Of a DNA stretch of 10,495 bases, positions 1-7,273 are shown piece after piece. The notes under the pieces are model-generated. The model ran no database searches. It saw nothing but the letters and a program-made list of their open reading frames with translations, and was not told the origin of the DNA. Every line of letters begins with the position of its first letter. Within the stretch, counting starts at the first letter, position 1. The DNA is from Acidobacteriota bacterium. GTDB lineage: Bacteria; Acidobacteriota; Terriglobia; Terriglobales; Acidobacteriaceae. Location: NCBI GenBank assembly GCA_003225615.1, contig QIAS01000196.1:1-10495 (forward strand), given 5' to 3'. Both the position numbers and the translations under genes were made by a program.

Positions 1-69
1 CAACATCACCGTGGTGGCGACGAAGACCTTGGCTGCGGGCCGCTTCGAGCTTTCCAGGAATGTTGCCAT
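1..69 (-). CDS. N-terminal 23 codons of a truncated gene, possibly a membrane transporter
   Basis: The window edge cuts this gene after 23 codons. Reading from an ATG at 69 down to base 1, the frame gives MATFLESSKRP followed by AAKVFVATTVML. That is a short basic N-terminus running into a hydrophobic stretch, as in a polytopic membrane protein or an uncleaved signal anchor. The beginning is reminiscent of APC-type amino-acid permeases I recall from Acidobacteriota, but 23 residues cannot establish that. No good Shine-Dalgarno sequence sits at normal distance; an AAGGGG about 15 nt upstream is part of a hairpin. It follows the RDD gene on the same strand after a 124-bp gap, so it may be a separate transcription unit. 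That it is a real gene is likely but not certain. Confidence 0.45.
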   Translation of the reverse strand, partial: MATFLESSKRPAAKVFVATTVML

Positions 70-82
70 TGGCCGTACTACA

Positions 83-103
83 CAGCCCCTTAGGTAGGGG
101 CTG
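83..103. repeat. 8-bp inverted repeat (hairpin) upstream of the left-edge gene
   Basis: CAGCCCCT at 83-90 pairs perfectly with AGGGGCTG at 96-103 around a 5-nt loop. It lies between the end of the RDD gene and the start of the left-edge gene, 13 nt from that ATG. No T-run follows it on either strand, so it is not a classical intrinsic terminator. It could be a leader hairpin covering the AAGGGG sequence, but this is only a structural observation. Confidence 0.4.
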
Positions 104-193
104 GGCGCAAACTTAGCAAGATAGCATACCGGGCAGTTGTCTAACCTGAGCTAGGCAGGATTTCTTGCCACGGAGGATTTGGATGCTGGCGCG

Positions 194-1522
194 CTACTCC
201 AGGCTACTCTCGTTGTCCGTTTTTGGCGCCAGATATGTCCGAGTGATCCGGTCATGCCAGCACAAGGCATCTTCGTCCACCAGGCACCAGGCATAACCCA
301 TTCCAAAGGAGATGGCTGACAATACCGAAACCAGCACGCGCCAACGCCTGAGGCGACGACTGACGGGACTACCGTCAAACCGGCTGAGCTGGAGCTTGGC
401 CGCTTTCAATCCCGGCGTGCTCCCGGTGTAGACCAGTAAAATGTAGTGATAAACCGCCCAGAGGAATGCCGAGACTGCCGCCCCCATCCCCAACCATAAA
501 GGCGGCCCTGGCTTCACGGCGGCGATTTTGAAGAAGATGTATCCGAAAAGCGCAGTGGCTGAGAGCACAAGAGCGCCGTCCAACGCCGAAGCGAACAGGC
601 GCTGTTCCAGCGGGGCTGATTGCAAAGGCACGTCGATGCCGGGCCTCTTCTCCGGCTCGTCTACTTCCACTGCGTCCAAGAGAATGCCGCCTAAGGCCGG
701 TGGAGCAGGCGCCATCTCCGGAACCTCAAGGATGCGCGGCCGGTCGAGTATTGGTTCGGCGAGTTCGTCTCCTCGCGCGGGCATGGCCGAGCATCTGGGA
801 AACTCAATAATCTTGGCGGTTGCGTCCCTGAAAGCCCTCTCTCGCGACCTCGTGTCCAGGGGTGCTTCCGTGTGCGGCTGGGCCGCAGGTTCTATTGCCG
901 TGACCGCCAGCGAGGGCACCGCCATTCCGCTTACGTTCTCCGCAACGGCTGTGGTAAAAGCAGCTCTCGCTGGGGCTGATTGCGCCTGGCCCGATCTTCC
1001 GGCCGGGCGCGGCGAAGTTGCTCCTTCTGCGGGTTCGAATTTCAGTCGCAGCGATGGATACCGCGGCCCGCGCGATCTCGTCCGTGAACGGTAGCGATGA
1101 ACACGCGCGGCAAGTTCCTGGCGCCACAAGGCAGGGTCTTGAAAGGACTGATCGCGCAGAGATTCGCCGAGCTGATTAGGCTGCTCTATTAACTGGGAGT
1201 GCGCATTCTGATTAACAACTTCAGGCGCGCCGGAATCATCGGCGCGAGCCTCGGCGGGCGTCGCGGCGTTCGCCTCAGACTCGGTTGCTTTTGCGATACC
1301 ATCCACCGTGAATCGCACTCCAGCCGGCGCAGCGTCCAGCCTGACAGTACATTGCTGCTCACTGCAATCGTCGGCTTCTGGCTCCTCCAGCACCGCGTCA
1401 GCAGGCAGAGTTCCACCCGCTTCCGAATCGCCTTCAAAGCGAGGAAGGAATCGAGGCCGGGTTTCCATGGGACGCGGTTCAGGGTCGCAACGACACAGGT
1501 CGCCGCAGAGCGGACAGCTCAT
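194..1522 (-). CDS. RDD-family membrane protein with N-terminal Cys motif and long disordered linker
   Basis: This is a 442-residue protein with three parts. The N-terminus carries a cysteine cluster (C3, C6, C10, C12 in MSCPLCGDLCRC) that looks like a small metal-binding knuckle. Residues of about 15-300 are Ala/Pro/Glu-rich and low in complexity, probably disordered, with a basic patch near 130-165. From about 304 to the end is an RDD domain: R308 and D315 in the first helix, D424 in the closing CWHDR motif, and hydrophobic helices at about 312-335, 341-366 and 394-414. RDD domains are membrane modules of mostly unknown role; some members have been linked to ion transport. The ATG at 1522 is preferred because it keeps the Cys motif at the extreme N-terminus, although no clear ribosome-binding site precedes it. 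It is transcribed divergently from lptD. The RDD call is firm; the function is unknown. Confidence 0.85.
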   Translation of the reverse strand: MSCPLCGDLCRCDPEPRPMETRPRFLPRFEGDSEAGGTLPADAVLEEPEADDCSEQQCTVRLDAAPAGVRFTVDGIAKATESEANAATPAEARADDSGAPEVVNQNAHSQLIEQPNQLGESLRDQSFQDPALWRQELAARVHRYRSRTRSRGPRYPSLRLKFEPAEGATSPRPAGRSGQAQSAPARAAFTTAVAENVSGMAVPSLAVTAIEPAAQPHTEAPLDTRSRERAFRDATAKIIEFPRCSAMPARGDELAEPILDRPRILEVPEMAPAPPALGGILLDAVEVDEPEKRPGIDVPLQSAPLEQRLFASALDGALVLSATALFGYIFFKIAAVKPGPPLWLGMGAAVSAFLWAVYHYILLVYTGSTPGLKAAKLQLSRFDGSPVSRRLRRWRVLVSVLSAISFGMGYAWCLVDEDALCWHDRITRTYLAPKTDNESSLE

Positions 1523-1678
1523 GAAATGGTCTTGCGAGAATGCGCAGAGCTAGAGCAGTATCAGCCAACTGCGGCGCGATCACCAGAAGAATTTCCTCCG
1601 AGGACACTTTGCCGATAACCCAGCCGCGTGCTAAGGTCACGATGTCCCCTAAATCCCTGGGGTACTCGTGCGCTCCCG

Positions 1679-4150
1679 ATGATCTCCCGCACACGATTCC
1701 TTATCACGACGGTGTTTTTTTGTCATCTGCTTCTCACTCCTACGTTAGTTACCAGCCAGTTGCTTCTTCCTGTAGCGGGCAGGGATTTACAAAATGAGCA
1801 GCAGGACACTAAGCCACCCGACGCCTTGCCCGGCGCGCCCTCGGGGAACGACGAAGAAATCACCATTCGAGCCGCGGAGCAGCAAAAAGACGGACCGGTC
1901 TTCAAGCTGCGCGGCCAGGTTGAGATTCATTATCGGACTTTCGTTTTGTACGCCGATGAGATCACCTACAACTCAGCGACTGGCGACGCTACCCTGGAAG
2001 GCCACGTAGTCCTCGATGGCGGCCCCAACGACGAGCACATACAGGCCGGCCATGGCAGGTACAACATTCGAACCGAAGTTGGGCGCTTTTACGACGTAAT
2101 TGGCACCACGGGTTTGCGCCTGCGCGGCGGGCATACCCTACTGACCTCTTCGACTCCGTTCGCTTTCACCGGCAAGCTGGTTGAAAAAACTGGCCCCGAT
2201 CATTATGTGGTGCATGACGGAACCGTCACCACCTGCGAGCTTCCCAAACCCAAATGGATATTCAGCGCCCGCAAGGTGGTCGTTGACGTTGGCGGCAACG
2301 CGAAAATCTACCACTCCACCTTCCGCATCAAGGGGGTGCCGATCTTTTACTTCCCATTCGCGACTCACCCCGTGGAGCATCTGGGACGTCAGTCCGGTTT
2401 CCTGATCCCCAATTTCGGCAATTCGTCGCGCAAGGGTTTCATCGCTGGTGAATCAGTTTACTGGGCCATCGACCGCAGTATGGATGCGACCGTGGGCGCC
2501 GACTACTACTCACTCCGAGGCTGGGCGCAACATGGGGAATTTCGCGCCCGTCCGAGTGAAACGTCTTTTGTGGATTTGAATTATCAAGGCGTGATTGACC
2601 GCGGCATCGGGTCTCCTCCCGTCAAGCAGGGTGGCGAAAACGCCCGCCTCAATGCCCAGGCCACCTTTGGGCATAATTTTCGCGGCGTCGCCAATATCGA
2701 CTACCTCAGCTCATTCGTCTACCGTCTCGCCTTCAACGAGGTTTTCACCCAAGCCGTGTATTCGGAAGTGAAGTCACAGGTCTTTCTCTCCAATACGACG
2801 CGCGGGTTTTCCTACAATGGCATGACGGAGCGGTACCAGAACTTCGAAAGCACCCAGCCAGGCGACGTGATTACCATTTTGCACGCGCCCAGCTTTGACT
2901 TCTCCAGCGTGGAAAAGCCGATTGCCCACTCACCGCTATATGGAGCTCTTGATTTCGCAGCCGAAGGGCTCTCGCGCAGCGAACCGTCGTTCCGCACGGC
3001 GAACCTTCTGGGCCGTGTGGACCTGAATCCAAGTATTTCCCTGCCGCTGCGCTTCGATAGCTGGTCTCTTCGCCCGGAGCTCTCTCTGCGCGATACCTAT
3101 TACACTCAGCGGTTGGTGCCCACGTCTGGAACGGGATTTGCGACCAGCGAACCTATCAATCGCCGGGCTCTCGATGCCTCCGTTGAGCTGCGCCCGCCCG
3201 CTCTGGCTCGGATTTTCGATCGTGAAGTTCGTAAACGAAAACTCAAGCATGTAATCGAACCTCGCCTGATCTACACCTACACGACCGGTGTAGATAATTT
3301 TTCGCAAATCCTGCGCTTTGATGAACGGGACATTCTGAGCAACACGAATGAAGTCGAGTACGCGGTCGTAAACCGCCTTTATGCCAAACGGACTTCCGAC
3401 CAACCCGACGATTGCGGGCCGCAGGGGATGCCTGCGCTGAACGTTGGCGCCGGGGCGCCTCAGGGGGGAGTGCCCTGGTCGCGCGGCGGAGTGGAGAGTC
3501 AGCCCTGTGTAGCCGGTCCCCGTGTGCGGGAGATCATTACGTGGGAACTCAAGCAGAAATATTTTTTCGATCCGAACTTCGGGGGAGCCCTGGTTGCGGG
3601 CCTGCGAAACGTGTTCACGACCAGCGCTGAATTGACGGGCATCGCTTTTTTGACGGAGCCCCGGCGCTTTTCGCCTCTGGTCTCGCGTCTGCGCATCCAG
3701 ACCAGTGCCCGCAGCGACGCCGAGTGGGATGCAGATTACGATTTCAAGAACTCGCGCATTAACGCCAGCACCGTGCTTCTGAACTACCACTTCGGATCCT
3801 TCACCATGGGCGGCGGTGACGCGTACTCCCAGGTCCCGGACGTGACCTCGTCTGCGAGTCCTGTTCCCACTCTTCAAGAATTCCACCAGTTTCGCGTGTT
3901 GCTCGGCTATGGGCATCCCAACAAACGTGGATTCAGTGGCGCCGCCAGTTTCGGCTTTGACGCTACACTCGGATTCCTGCAGTACTCAACGGTACAAACG
4001 TCCTATAACTGGGACTGCTGCGGACTGAGCCTGGAATATCGCCGCTTCGCGCTGGGATCGGTTCGTAATGAGAACCAATTTCGATTCAACTTCAGCTTGG
4101 CCAATGTAGCGACGTTCGGTAACCTTCGTCGGCAAGAGAGGTTGTTCTAG
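1679..4150 (+). CDS. lptD: LPS-assembly protein LptD (outer-membrane LPS translocon)
   Basis: LptD is the outer-membrane barrel that, with LptE, inserts lipopolysaccharide into the outer leaflet. From the ATG at 1679 it is 823 residues long, near the usual size. The start gives MISRTR plus a hydrophobic stretch, a good signal peptide; an upstream in-frame GTG at 1628 would place 17 extra residues in front of it. Residues of about 55-150 form the OstA/LptA-like jellyroll (VEIHYRTFVLYADEITYN, TLEGHVVL). The conserved LptD stretch follows, with TTCELPKPKW (C186), VPIFYFPFATHP and RQSGFLIPNFG, then the C-terminal barrel. The diagnostic vicinal cysteines are C780-C781 (WDCCGLSLEYRR). The last residue is Phe, as usual for barrel proteins. 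The mature chain lacks an equivalent of E. coli C31 and has an extra loop pair, C579 and C610. It lies 51 bp upstream of larE. Confidence 0.95.
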   Translation: MISRTRFLITTVFFCHLLLTPTLVTSQLLLPVAGRDLQNEQQDTKPPDALPGAPSGNDEEITIRAAEQQKDGPVFKLRGQVEIHYRTFVLYADEITYNSATGDATLEGHVVLDGGPNDEHIQAGHGRYNIRTEVGRFYDVIGTTGLRLRGGHTLLTSSTPFAFTGKLVEKTGPDHYVVHDGTVTTCELPKPKWIFSARKVVVDVGGNAKIYHSTFRIKGVPIFYFPFATHPVEHLGRQSGFLIPNFGNSSRKGFIAGESVYWAIDRSMDATVGADYYSLRGWAQHGEFRARPSETSFVDLNYQGVIDRGIGSPPVKQGGENARLNAQATFGHNFRGVANIDYLSSFVYRLAFNEVFTQAVYSEVKSQVFLSNTTRGFSYNGMTERYQNFESTQPGDVITILHAPSFDFSSVEKPIAHSPLYGALDFAAEGLSRSEPSFRTANLLGRVDLNPSISLPLRFDSWSLRPELSLRDTYYTQRLVPTSGTGFATSEPINRRALDASVELRPPALARIFDREVRKRKLKHVIEPRLIYTYTTGVDNFSQILRFDERDILSNTNEVEYAVVNRLYAKRTSDQPDDCGPQGMPALNVGAGAPQGGVPWSRGGVESQPCVAGPRVREIITWELKQKYFFDPNFGGALVAGLRNVFTTSAELTGIAFLTEPRRFSPLVSRLRIQTSARSDAEWDADYDFKNSRINASTVLLNYHFGSFTMGGGDAYSQVPDVTSSASPVPTLQEFHQFRVLLGYGHPNKRGFSGAASFGFDATLGFLQYSTVQTSYNWDCCGLSLEYRRFALGSVRNENQFRFNFSLANVATFGNLRRQERLF

Positions 4151-4166
4151 CGAGGAATCCGGCGTT

Positions 4167-4185
4167 GGTCGCTCCCACTGCGACC
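4167..4185 (+). other. Hairpin between lptD and larE
   Basis: GGTCGC at 4167-4172 pairs perfectly with GCGACC at 4180-4185 around a 7-nt loop, 16 nt after the lptD stop. GTATTAAG follows rather than a T-run, so it would be a weak intrinsic terminator at best. It may attenuate or stabilise the transcript between the two genes. Significance is unproven. Confidence 0.3.
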
Positions 4186-4195
4186 GTATTAAGAT

Positions 4196-4201
4196 AGGAG
4201 G
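4196..4201 (+). promoter_or_regulatory. Shine-Dalgarno AGGAGG abutting the larE start
   Basis: A perfect AGGAGG ends at the base immediately before the ATG at 4202, giving zero spacing instead of the usual 5-9 nt. No alternative ATG, GTG or TTG in frame lies just downstream, and family alignment favours 4202. The spacing may lower initiation efficiency. Confidence 0.5.
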
Positions 4202-5044
4202 ATGTCGCTCAGCCCTGATCTAGCCGCCAAGCGCGCCGCCCTGGAATCGTCCCTGCGTGCCCTCGGTCGAACCCTGATTGCATACTCGGGTGGTGTGGAC
4301 TCCGCTTTCCTTGCGTGGGCTGCCCATCAGGCTGTGGGCGACGACATGCTCGCAGTCATCGCGGACTCACCCAGCCTGGCCCGCACTCACCTGAAGGACG
4401 CACTTGCCTTCGCAACCGAGCAGGGCATTCCCGTGGAAATCATTGCCACCGCAGAACTGGAGCGCTCGGAATACGTTCAAAATGATGGGTCGCGCTGTTT
4501 CCACTGTAAGGACGAACTGTTCACGGTGATGGAGCGCTTCCGCACCAGTCACGGTTTTAACTGCATTGCCTATGGAGTGAACCTGGATGACCAGGGAGAC
4601 TTCCGTCCCGGGCAGCAGGCGGCACGGCAGCATCACGTTGCAGCCCCACTTTTGGAAGCCGCTCTTTCCAAGCAGGAAATTCGCGAACTGGCGCGCGATG
4701 CCGGACTGCGCGTCTGGGATAAGCCGGCTTCTGCCTGTCTTTCCTCACGCATCGAATACGGCCGTCCGGTCACTCGGGAGGCGCTCAGCGTGGTCGAACA
4801 GGGTGAGGACGCCCTCCGCGGTCTCGGCTTTCGCCAGTTCCGCGTCCGCCATCACGGCGAGATTGTCCGAATCGAAATTGCCCAGGATGAACTCCCGCGG
4901 GCCCTGACGCCAGAAATGGCTGCCGAGTTCACCCGGATCTTCAAACCGCTTGGATTTCAGTTTGTCACGCTCGATCTGGAAGGCTTCCGTTCGGGTTCTA
5001 TGAATTCGCTCCTGTCGGTTGAGCAGTTGCGACGCGTTGGCTAG
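4202..5044 (+). CDS. larE: LarE-type ATP-dependent sacrificial sulfur transferase
   Basis: LarE adenylates the carboxylates of the pyridinium bis-carboxylate precursor and supplies sulfur for the nickel-pincer nucleotide cofactor, classically used by lactate racemase; the best-studied LarE sacrifices its own cysteine. The protein is 280 residues, the normal length. The N-type ATP-pyrophosphatase P-loop SGGVDS is at 29-34. A conserved RCFHCK (C99, C102) follows, and the signature KPASACLSSRIEYG carries the sulfur-donating Cys at C179, matching C176 of the Lactobacillus enzyme. The start is set by the ATG directly after AGGAGG and by family length, with the P-loop near residue 29. No larB, larC or LarA-like gene is in the window, so its client enzyme must lie elsewhere. 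It sits between lptD and the DsbA-like gene on the same strand. Identification is strong; the physiological client is unknown. Confidence 0.93.
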   Translation: MSLSPDLAAKRAALESSLRALGRTLIAYSGGVDSAFLAWAAHQAVGDDMLAVIADSPSLARTHLKDALAFATEQGIPVEIIATAELERSEYVQNDGSRCFHCKDELFTVMERFRTSHGFNCIAYGVNLDDQGDFRPGQQAARQHHVAAPLLEAALSKQEIRELARDAGLRVWDKPASACLSSRIEYGRPVTREALSVVEQGEDALRGLGFRQFRVRHHGEIVRIEIAQDELPRALTPEMAAEFTRIFKPLGFQFVTLDLEGFRSGSMNSLLSVEQLRRVG

Positions 5045-5183
5045 GCGACTTCCGGCCAGTTATAGCCAGCAAACCTGCGCCACATTGGGACCCTCTCGCC
5101 AGCAGGGCCTTGGCTTGGGTGCGAGCCTCTTCTGCGGTCACCCAGCCCTCATATGAGATAATTTGTAGTAATCCTCCAATGTT

Positions 5184-5190
5184 AAGGCGG
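5184..5190 (+). promoter_or_regulatory. Ribosome-binding site deciding the DsbA-like gene start
   Basis: AAGGCGG lies 9 nt before the ATG at 5200. The competing in-frame ATG at 5179 is preceded by AATCCTCCA, which has no Shine-Dalgarno match. This favours 5200. Confidence 0.5.
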
Positions 5191-5199
5191 CTTCTAGTG

Positions 5200-6141
5200 A
5201 TGCTTCTGCGACGTTCCCTTATCTTTCTCGTCCTCATCTGTCTCGGCTGTTCTGCTCAATCTGCGCCTCCGGATACGGTGAAAGCTGTCGAGCGCCAGGT
5301 TCGTGGGTTCTACAATATTCCGCCCGAGGTGAAAATCATCGTGGGCGCGCCCAAGCCCAGCGATTTTCCAAACTATGACGCGGTGACAATCACCTTCGAT
5401 AGCGGACAGAAGAAGCAGAATTATGATTTCCTTCTTGCCAAAGATGGCAAGACCTTGCTACGTCTGACCAAATTCGACCTCACCAAGGACCCCTATGCCG
5501 AGACCATGAAGAAGATCGACGTCAAGGGGCGTCCCACGCGTGGCAACAAGGATGCCAAAGTTGTAGTGGTAAATTACGACGACTTGCAATGTCCCTTTTG
5601 CTCCCACATGCATCAGACCCTGTTTCCGCAAATGCTGAAGGAGTATGGAGACCGGGTGTTGTTCATCTATAAAGATTTCCCCTTGGTCGAAATTCATCCC
5701 TGGGCAACGCACGCCGCTGTGGATGCGAACTGCCTGGCGGCTCAGAACAATGATGCCTATTGGGCTTTCGCCGATTACATTCACGCCAACCAGGAGGAGA
5801 TGAGGAAGGAAAAGGGCAGAGATGGTCAGTTTGCCAAGCTCGATCAGATCACGATGTTGCAGGGACAGAAAAACAATGTCGATGTTGCCAAGTTGCAGTC
5901 GTGCATCAAGGCGCAGAATGAAGACGCGGTGAAAGCGTCGATGCGCGAAGCTGAAGGGCTGGGGGTTAGCGCCACCCCGACCCTGTACGTGAACGGCGAA
6001 AAAGTAGATGGCGCCGTGCCGATTGAAGAATTGCGCGCGGTCTTCGACCGTGCTCTGCAGCAGGCGGGTGTGCCGGTCCCGGCGCATTCCAGTGCTGCAT
6101 CCGCCACCGCACCTCCTAATGTGGTGTCGCCGGCCAGGTAA
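5200..6141 (+). CDS. Exported DsbA-like thiol:disulfide protein (Thioredoxin_4 type)
   Basis: This 313-residue exported thioredoxin-fold protein probably introduces or shuffles disulfides in the cell envelope. It starts MLLRRSLIFLVLICLGCSAQS, a signal peptide; C17 after CLG is a poor but possible lipobox, and signal peptidase I cleavage after SAQSA is the alternative. About 100 residues follow that I cannot assign to a named domain. The DsbA-like domain then begins (AKVVVVNYDDLQCPFCSHMH), with the redox pair C131-P-F-C134, a helical insertion, and the cis-proline loop SATPTLYVNG (P260). This belongs to the DsbA/DsbG-like group common in envelope redox. The tail is Ala/Pro-rich. The ATG at 5200 is chosen over 5179 on its ribosome-binding site; a TTG at 5110 would bury the signal sequence. 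The SurA-like gene starts 46 bp later on the same strand, so the two are probably co-transcribed. Confidence 0.88.
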   Translation: MLLRRSLIFLVLICLGCSAQSAPPDTVKAVERQVRGFYNIPPEVKIIVGAPKPSDFPNYDAVTITFDSGQKKQNYDFLLAKDGKTLLRLTKFDLTKDPYAETMKKIDVKGRPTRGNKDAKVVVVNYDDLQCPFCSHMHQTLFPQMLKEYGDRVLFIYKDFPLVEIHPWATHAAVDANCLAAQNNDAYWAFADYIHANQEEMRKEKGRDGQFAKLDQITMLQGQKNNVDVAKLQSCIKAQNEDAVKASMREAEGLGVSATPTLYVNGEKVDGAVPIEELRAVFDRALQQAGVPVPAHSSAASATAPPNVVSPAR

Positions 6142-6175
6142 CAATTTCTGTGACACTGGGACAATTCAGGCTTGC

Positions 6176-6180
6176 GGAGA
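6176..6180 (+). promoter_or_regulatory. Ribosome-binding site deciding a TTG start
   Basis: GGAGA lies 7 nt before the TTG at 6188. That start gives a clean lipoprotein signal, whereas earlier in-frame starts overlap the DsbA-like gene and place some 60 unrelated residues in front of it. Confidence 0.55.
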
Positions 6181-6187
6181 TGCTCGA

Positions 6188-7246
6188 TTGAAACGGGATT
6201 GGCTATCTGTTCGCGTGTTTTCGACTGCGTTGCTTGCGCTCAGCCTGCTGGGCTGCGGGTCGAGACGCGAGGGAGATGTGATGGCGGCGGTTGACGGCCG
6301 CAAGATCTACCGTTCCGACGTGGAAAAGTATTATCAGAACCAAACTACTGGCTCGCAGCAGCAACCCGTCGCAGAACAGGCGACCAGCCTTCGCTTGAGC
6401 ATCTTGCGCGAGCTAATTGACGATGAAATCCTCATGCATCGCGCGGAGAAGCTGGGGCTGCTGGCCACCGATGATGAGGTCAATCACAAGCTCAATGAAA
6501 TCAAGTCTCCATATTCGCAGGAACAATTTGATCAGAAGCTCAAGGAAAAGAAAATCACGCTCGATGACTTCAAGCGCGACCTGCGGCGCTCGCTGACAGT
6601 GGAGAAGGTTTTGAACCGCGAGATCGCCTCCAGGATCAACGTTTCCGATCAGGACATCACCAACTATTACAACGCCCACAAGGCGGAATACAATTTGATT
6701 GAACCTCAATATCATCTGGCGCAGATCTGGATAACTACGCAGCCCAACCCGCAGGTGCACAACCTCAAGAACGACAAGGCACAGAACGAGGCAGAGGCCC
6801 GCAAGAAAATCCAGATGCTCGTGAACCGCCTCGACAGCGGCGACGATTTTGCTACCTTGGCGATGAACTATTCCGAGGACACAGAAACGTCCGGTAACGG
6901 CGGAGATCTTGGATTTACTCCTGAGTCAGCTCTGAGGAACACCGATCCTTTTACTCGCGAAGCGGTGATGAAATTGAAGCCGGGTCAGTACAGCCCCGTG
7001 ATTACGGTTGCTAATCCGCCCAACAAACAAGCCTTCGGCTTTCGCATTGTGAAACTGATTTCAAAGGAACCATCCGGGCAGCGGGAGTTGAGCGATCCTC
7101 GCGTCCAGCAGGCGATTCGGCAGCAGCTGATTGATCGTCGCGAGCAACTGTTGAAGGCCGCTTACTACGAAAACCTCCGCGACCATGCCAAAGTTAACAA
7201 TTACTTCGCTGAAGAAATCCTCCAGACCACAGGAAACGCAAAATAG
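6188..7246 (+). CDS. SurA/PrsA-like lipoprotein peptidyl-prolyl isomerase
   Basis: This is a 352-residue periplasmic folding factor anchored by lipid. The TTG start gives a short basic N-terminus, a hydrophobic core and the lipobox LLGC with C23 as the lipidated residue. Residues of about 31-150 form the helical SurA N-terminal chaperone domain (VDGRKIYRSDVEKYY, LRELIDDEILMHRAEKLGL). Residues of about 172-293 form the parvulin rotamase domain, opening with YHLAQI (H176) and containing GGDLGF (238-243) and the closing GFRIVKL. A C-terminal helix runs to the end. Many active parvulins have a second His in the closing strand (GYH or GWH); here it is R286, so catalysis may be weak and the protein mainly a chaperone. 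It follows the DsbA-like gene by 46 bp, probably in one operon, and ends 27 bp from the convergent biotin carrier gene. Confidence 0.9.
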   Translation: MKRDWLSVRVFSTALLALSLLGCGSRREGDVMAAVDGRKIYRSDVEKYYQNQTTGSQQQPVAEQATSLRLSILRELIDDEILMHRAEKLGLLATDDEVNHKLNEIKSPYSQEQFDQKLKEKKITLDDFKRDLRRSLTVEKVLNREIASRINVSDQDITNYYNAHKAEYNLIEPQYHLAQIWITTQPNPQVHNLKNDKAQNEAEARKKIQMLVNRLDSGDDFATLAMNYSEDTETSGNGGDLGFTPESALRNTDPFTREAVMKLKPGQYSPVITVANPPNKQAFGFRIVKLISKEPSGQRELSDPRVQQAIRQQLIDRREQLLKAAYYENLRDHAKVNNYFAEEILQTTGNAK

Positions 7247-7273
7247 GCTGCGCTGATTTAGGCGGGAACAACT

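Noticed and set aside
528..1094. 188-codon plus-strand frame inside the RDD gene
   Set aside because: It is Ser/Ala/Gly-rich shadow sequence opposite the low-complexity linker, with no domain or ribosome-binding site.
1479..1694. 71-residue minus-strand frame from a GTG, overlapping the 5' end of the RDD gene and the lptD start region
   Set aside because: It has no recognisable domain or ribosome-binding site, and it overlaps the well-supported RDD start by 44 nt and the lptD signal-peptide region. The Leu/Ala-rich stretch is not enough to call a gene.
2936..3916. 326-codon open frame antisense to lptD
   Set aside because: It lies wholly inside lptD, whose frame has clear family motifs. The antisense protein has no recognisable domain and is typical of GC-rich shadow frames.
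5110..5199. Extending the DsbA-like gene upstream to TTG 5110 or ATG 5179
   Set aside because: Both lack a ribosome-binding site, and the TTG start would put 30 residues in front of the signal peptide; 5200 fits better.
5458..6156. 232-codon open frame antisense to the DsbA-like gene
   Set aside because: The sense strand carries CPFC and the cis-Pro loop, and the antisense translation shows no family signature.
7247..7273. Possible bidirectional terminator between the convergent SurA-like and biotin carrier genes
   Set aside because: The 27-bp gap has no stem longer than 3 bp and no T-run.
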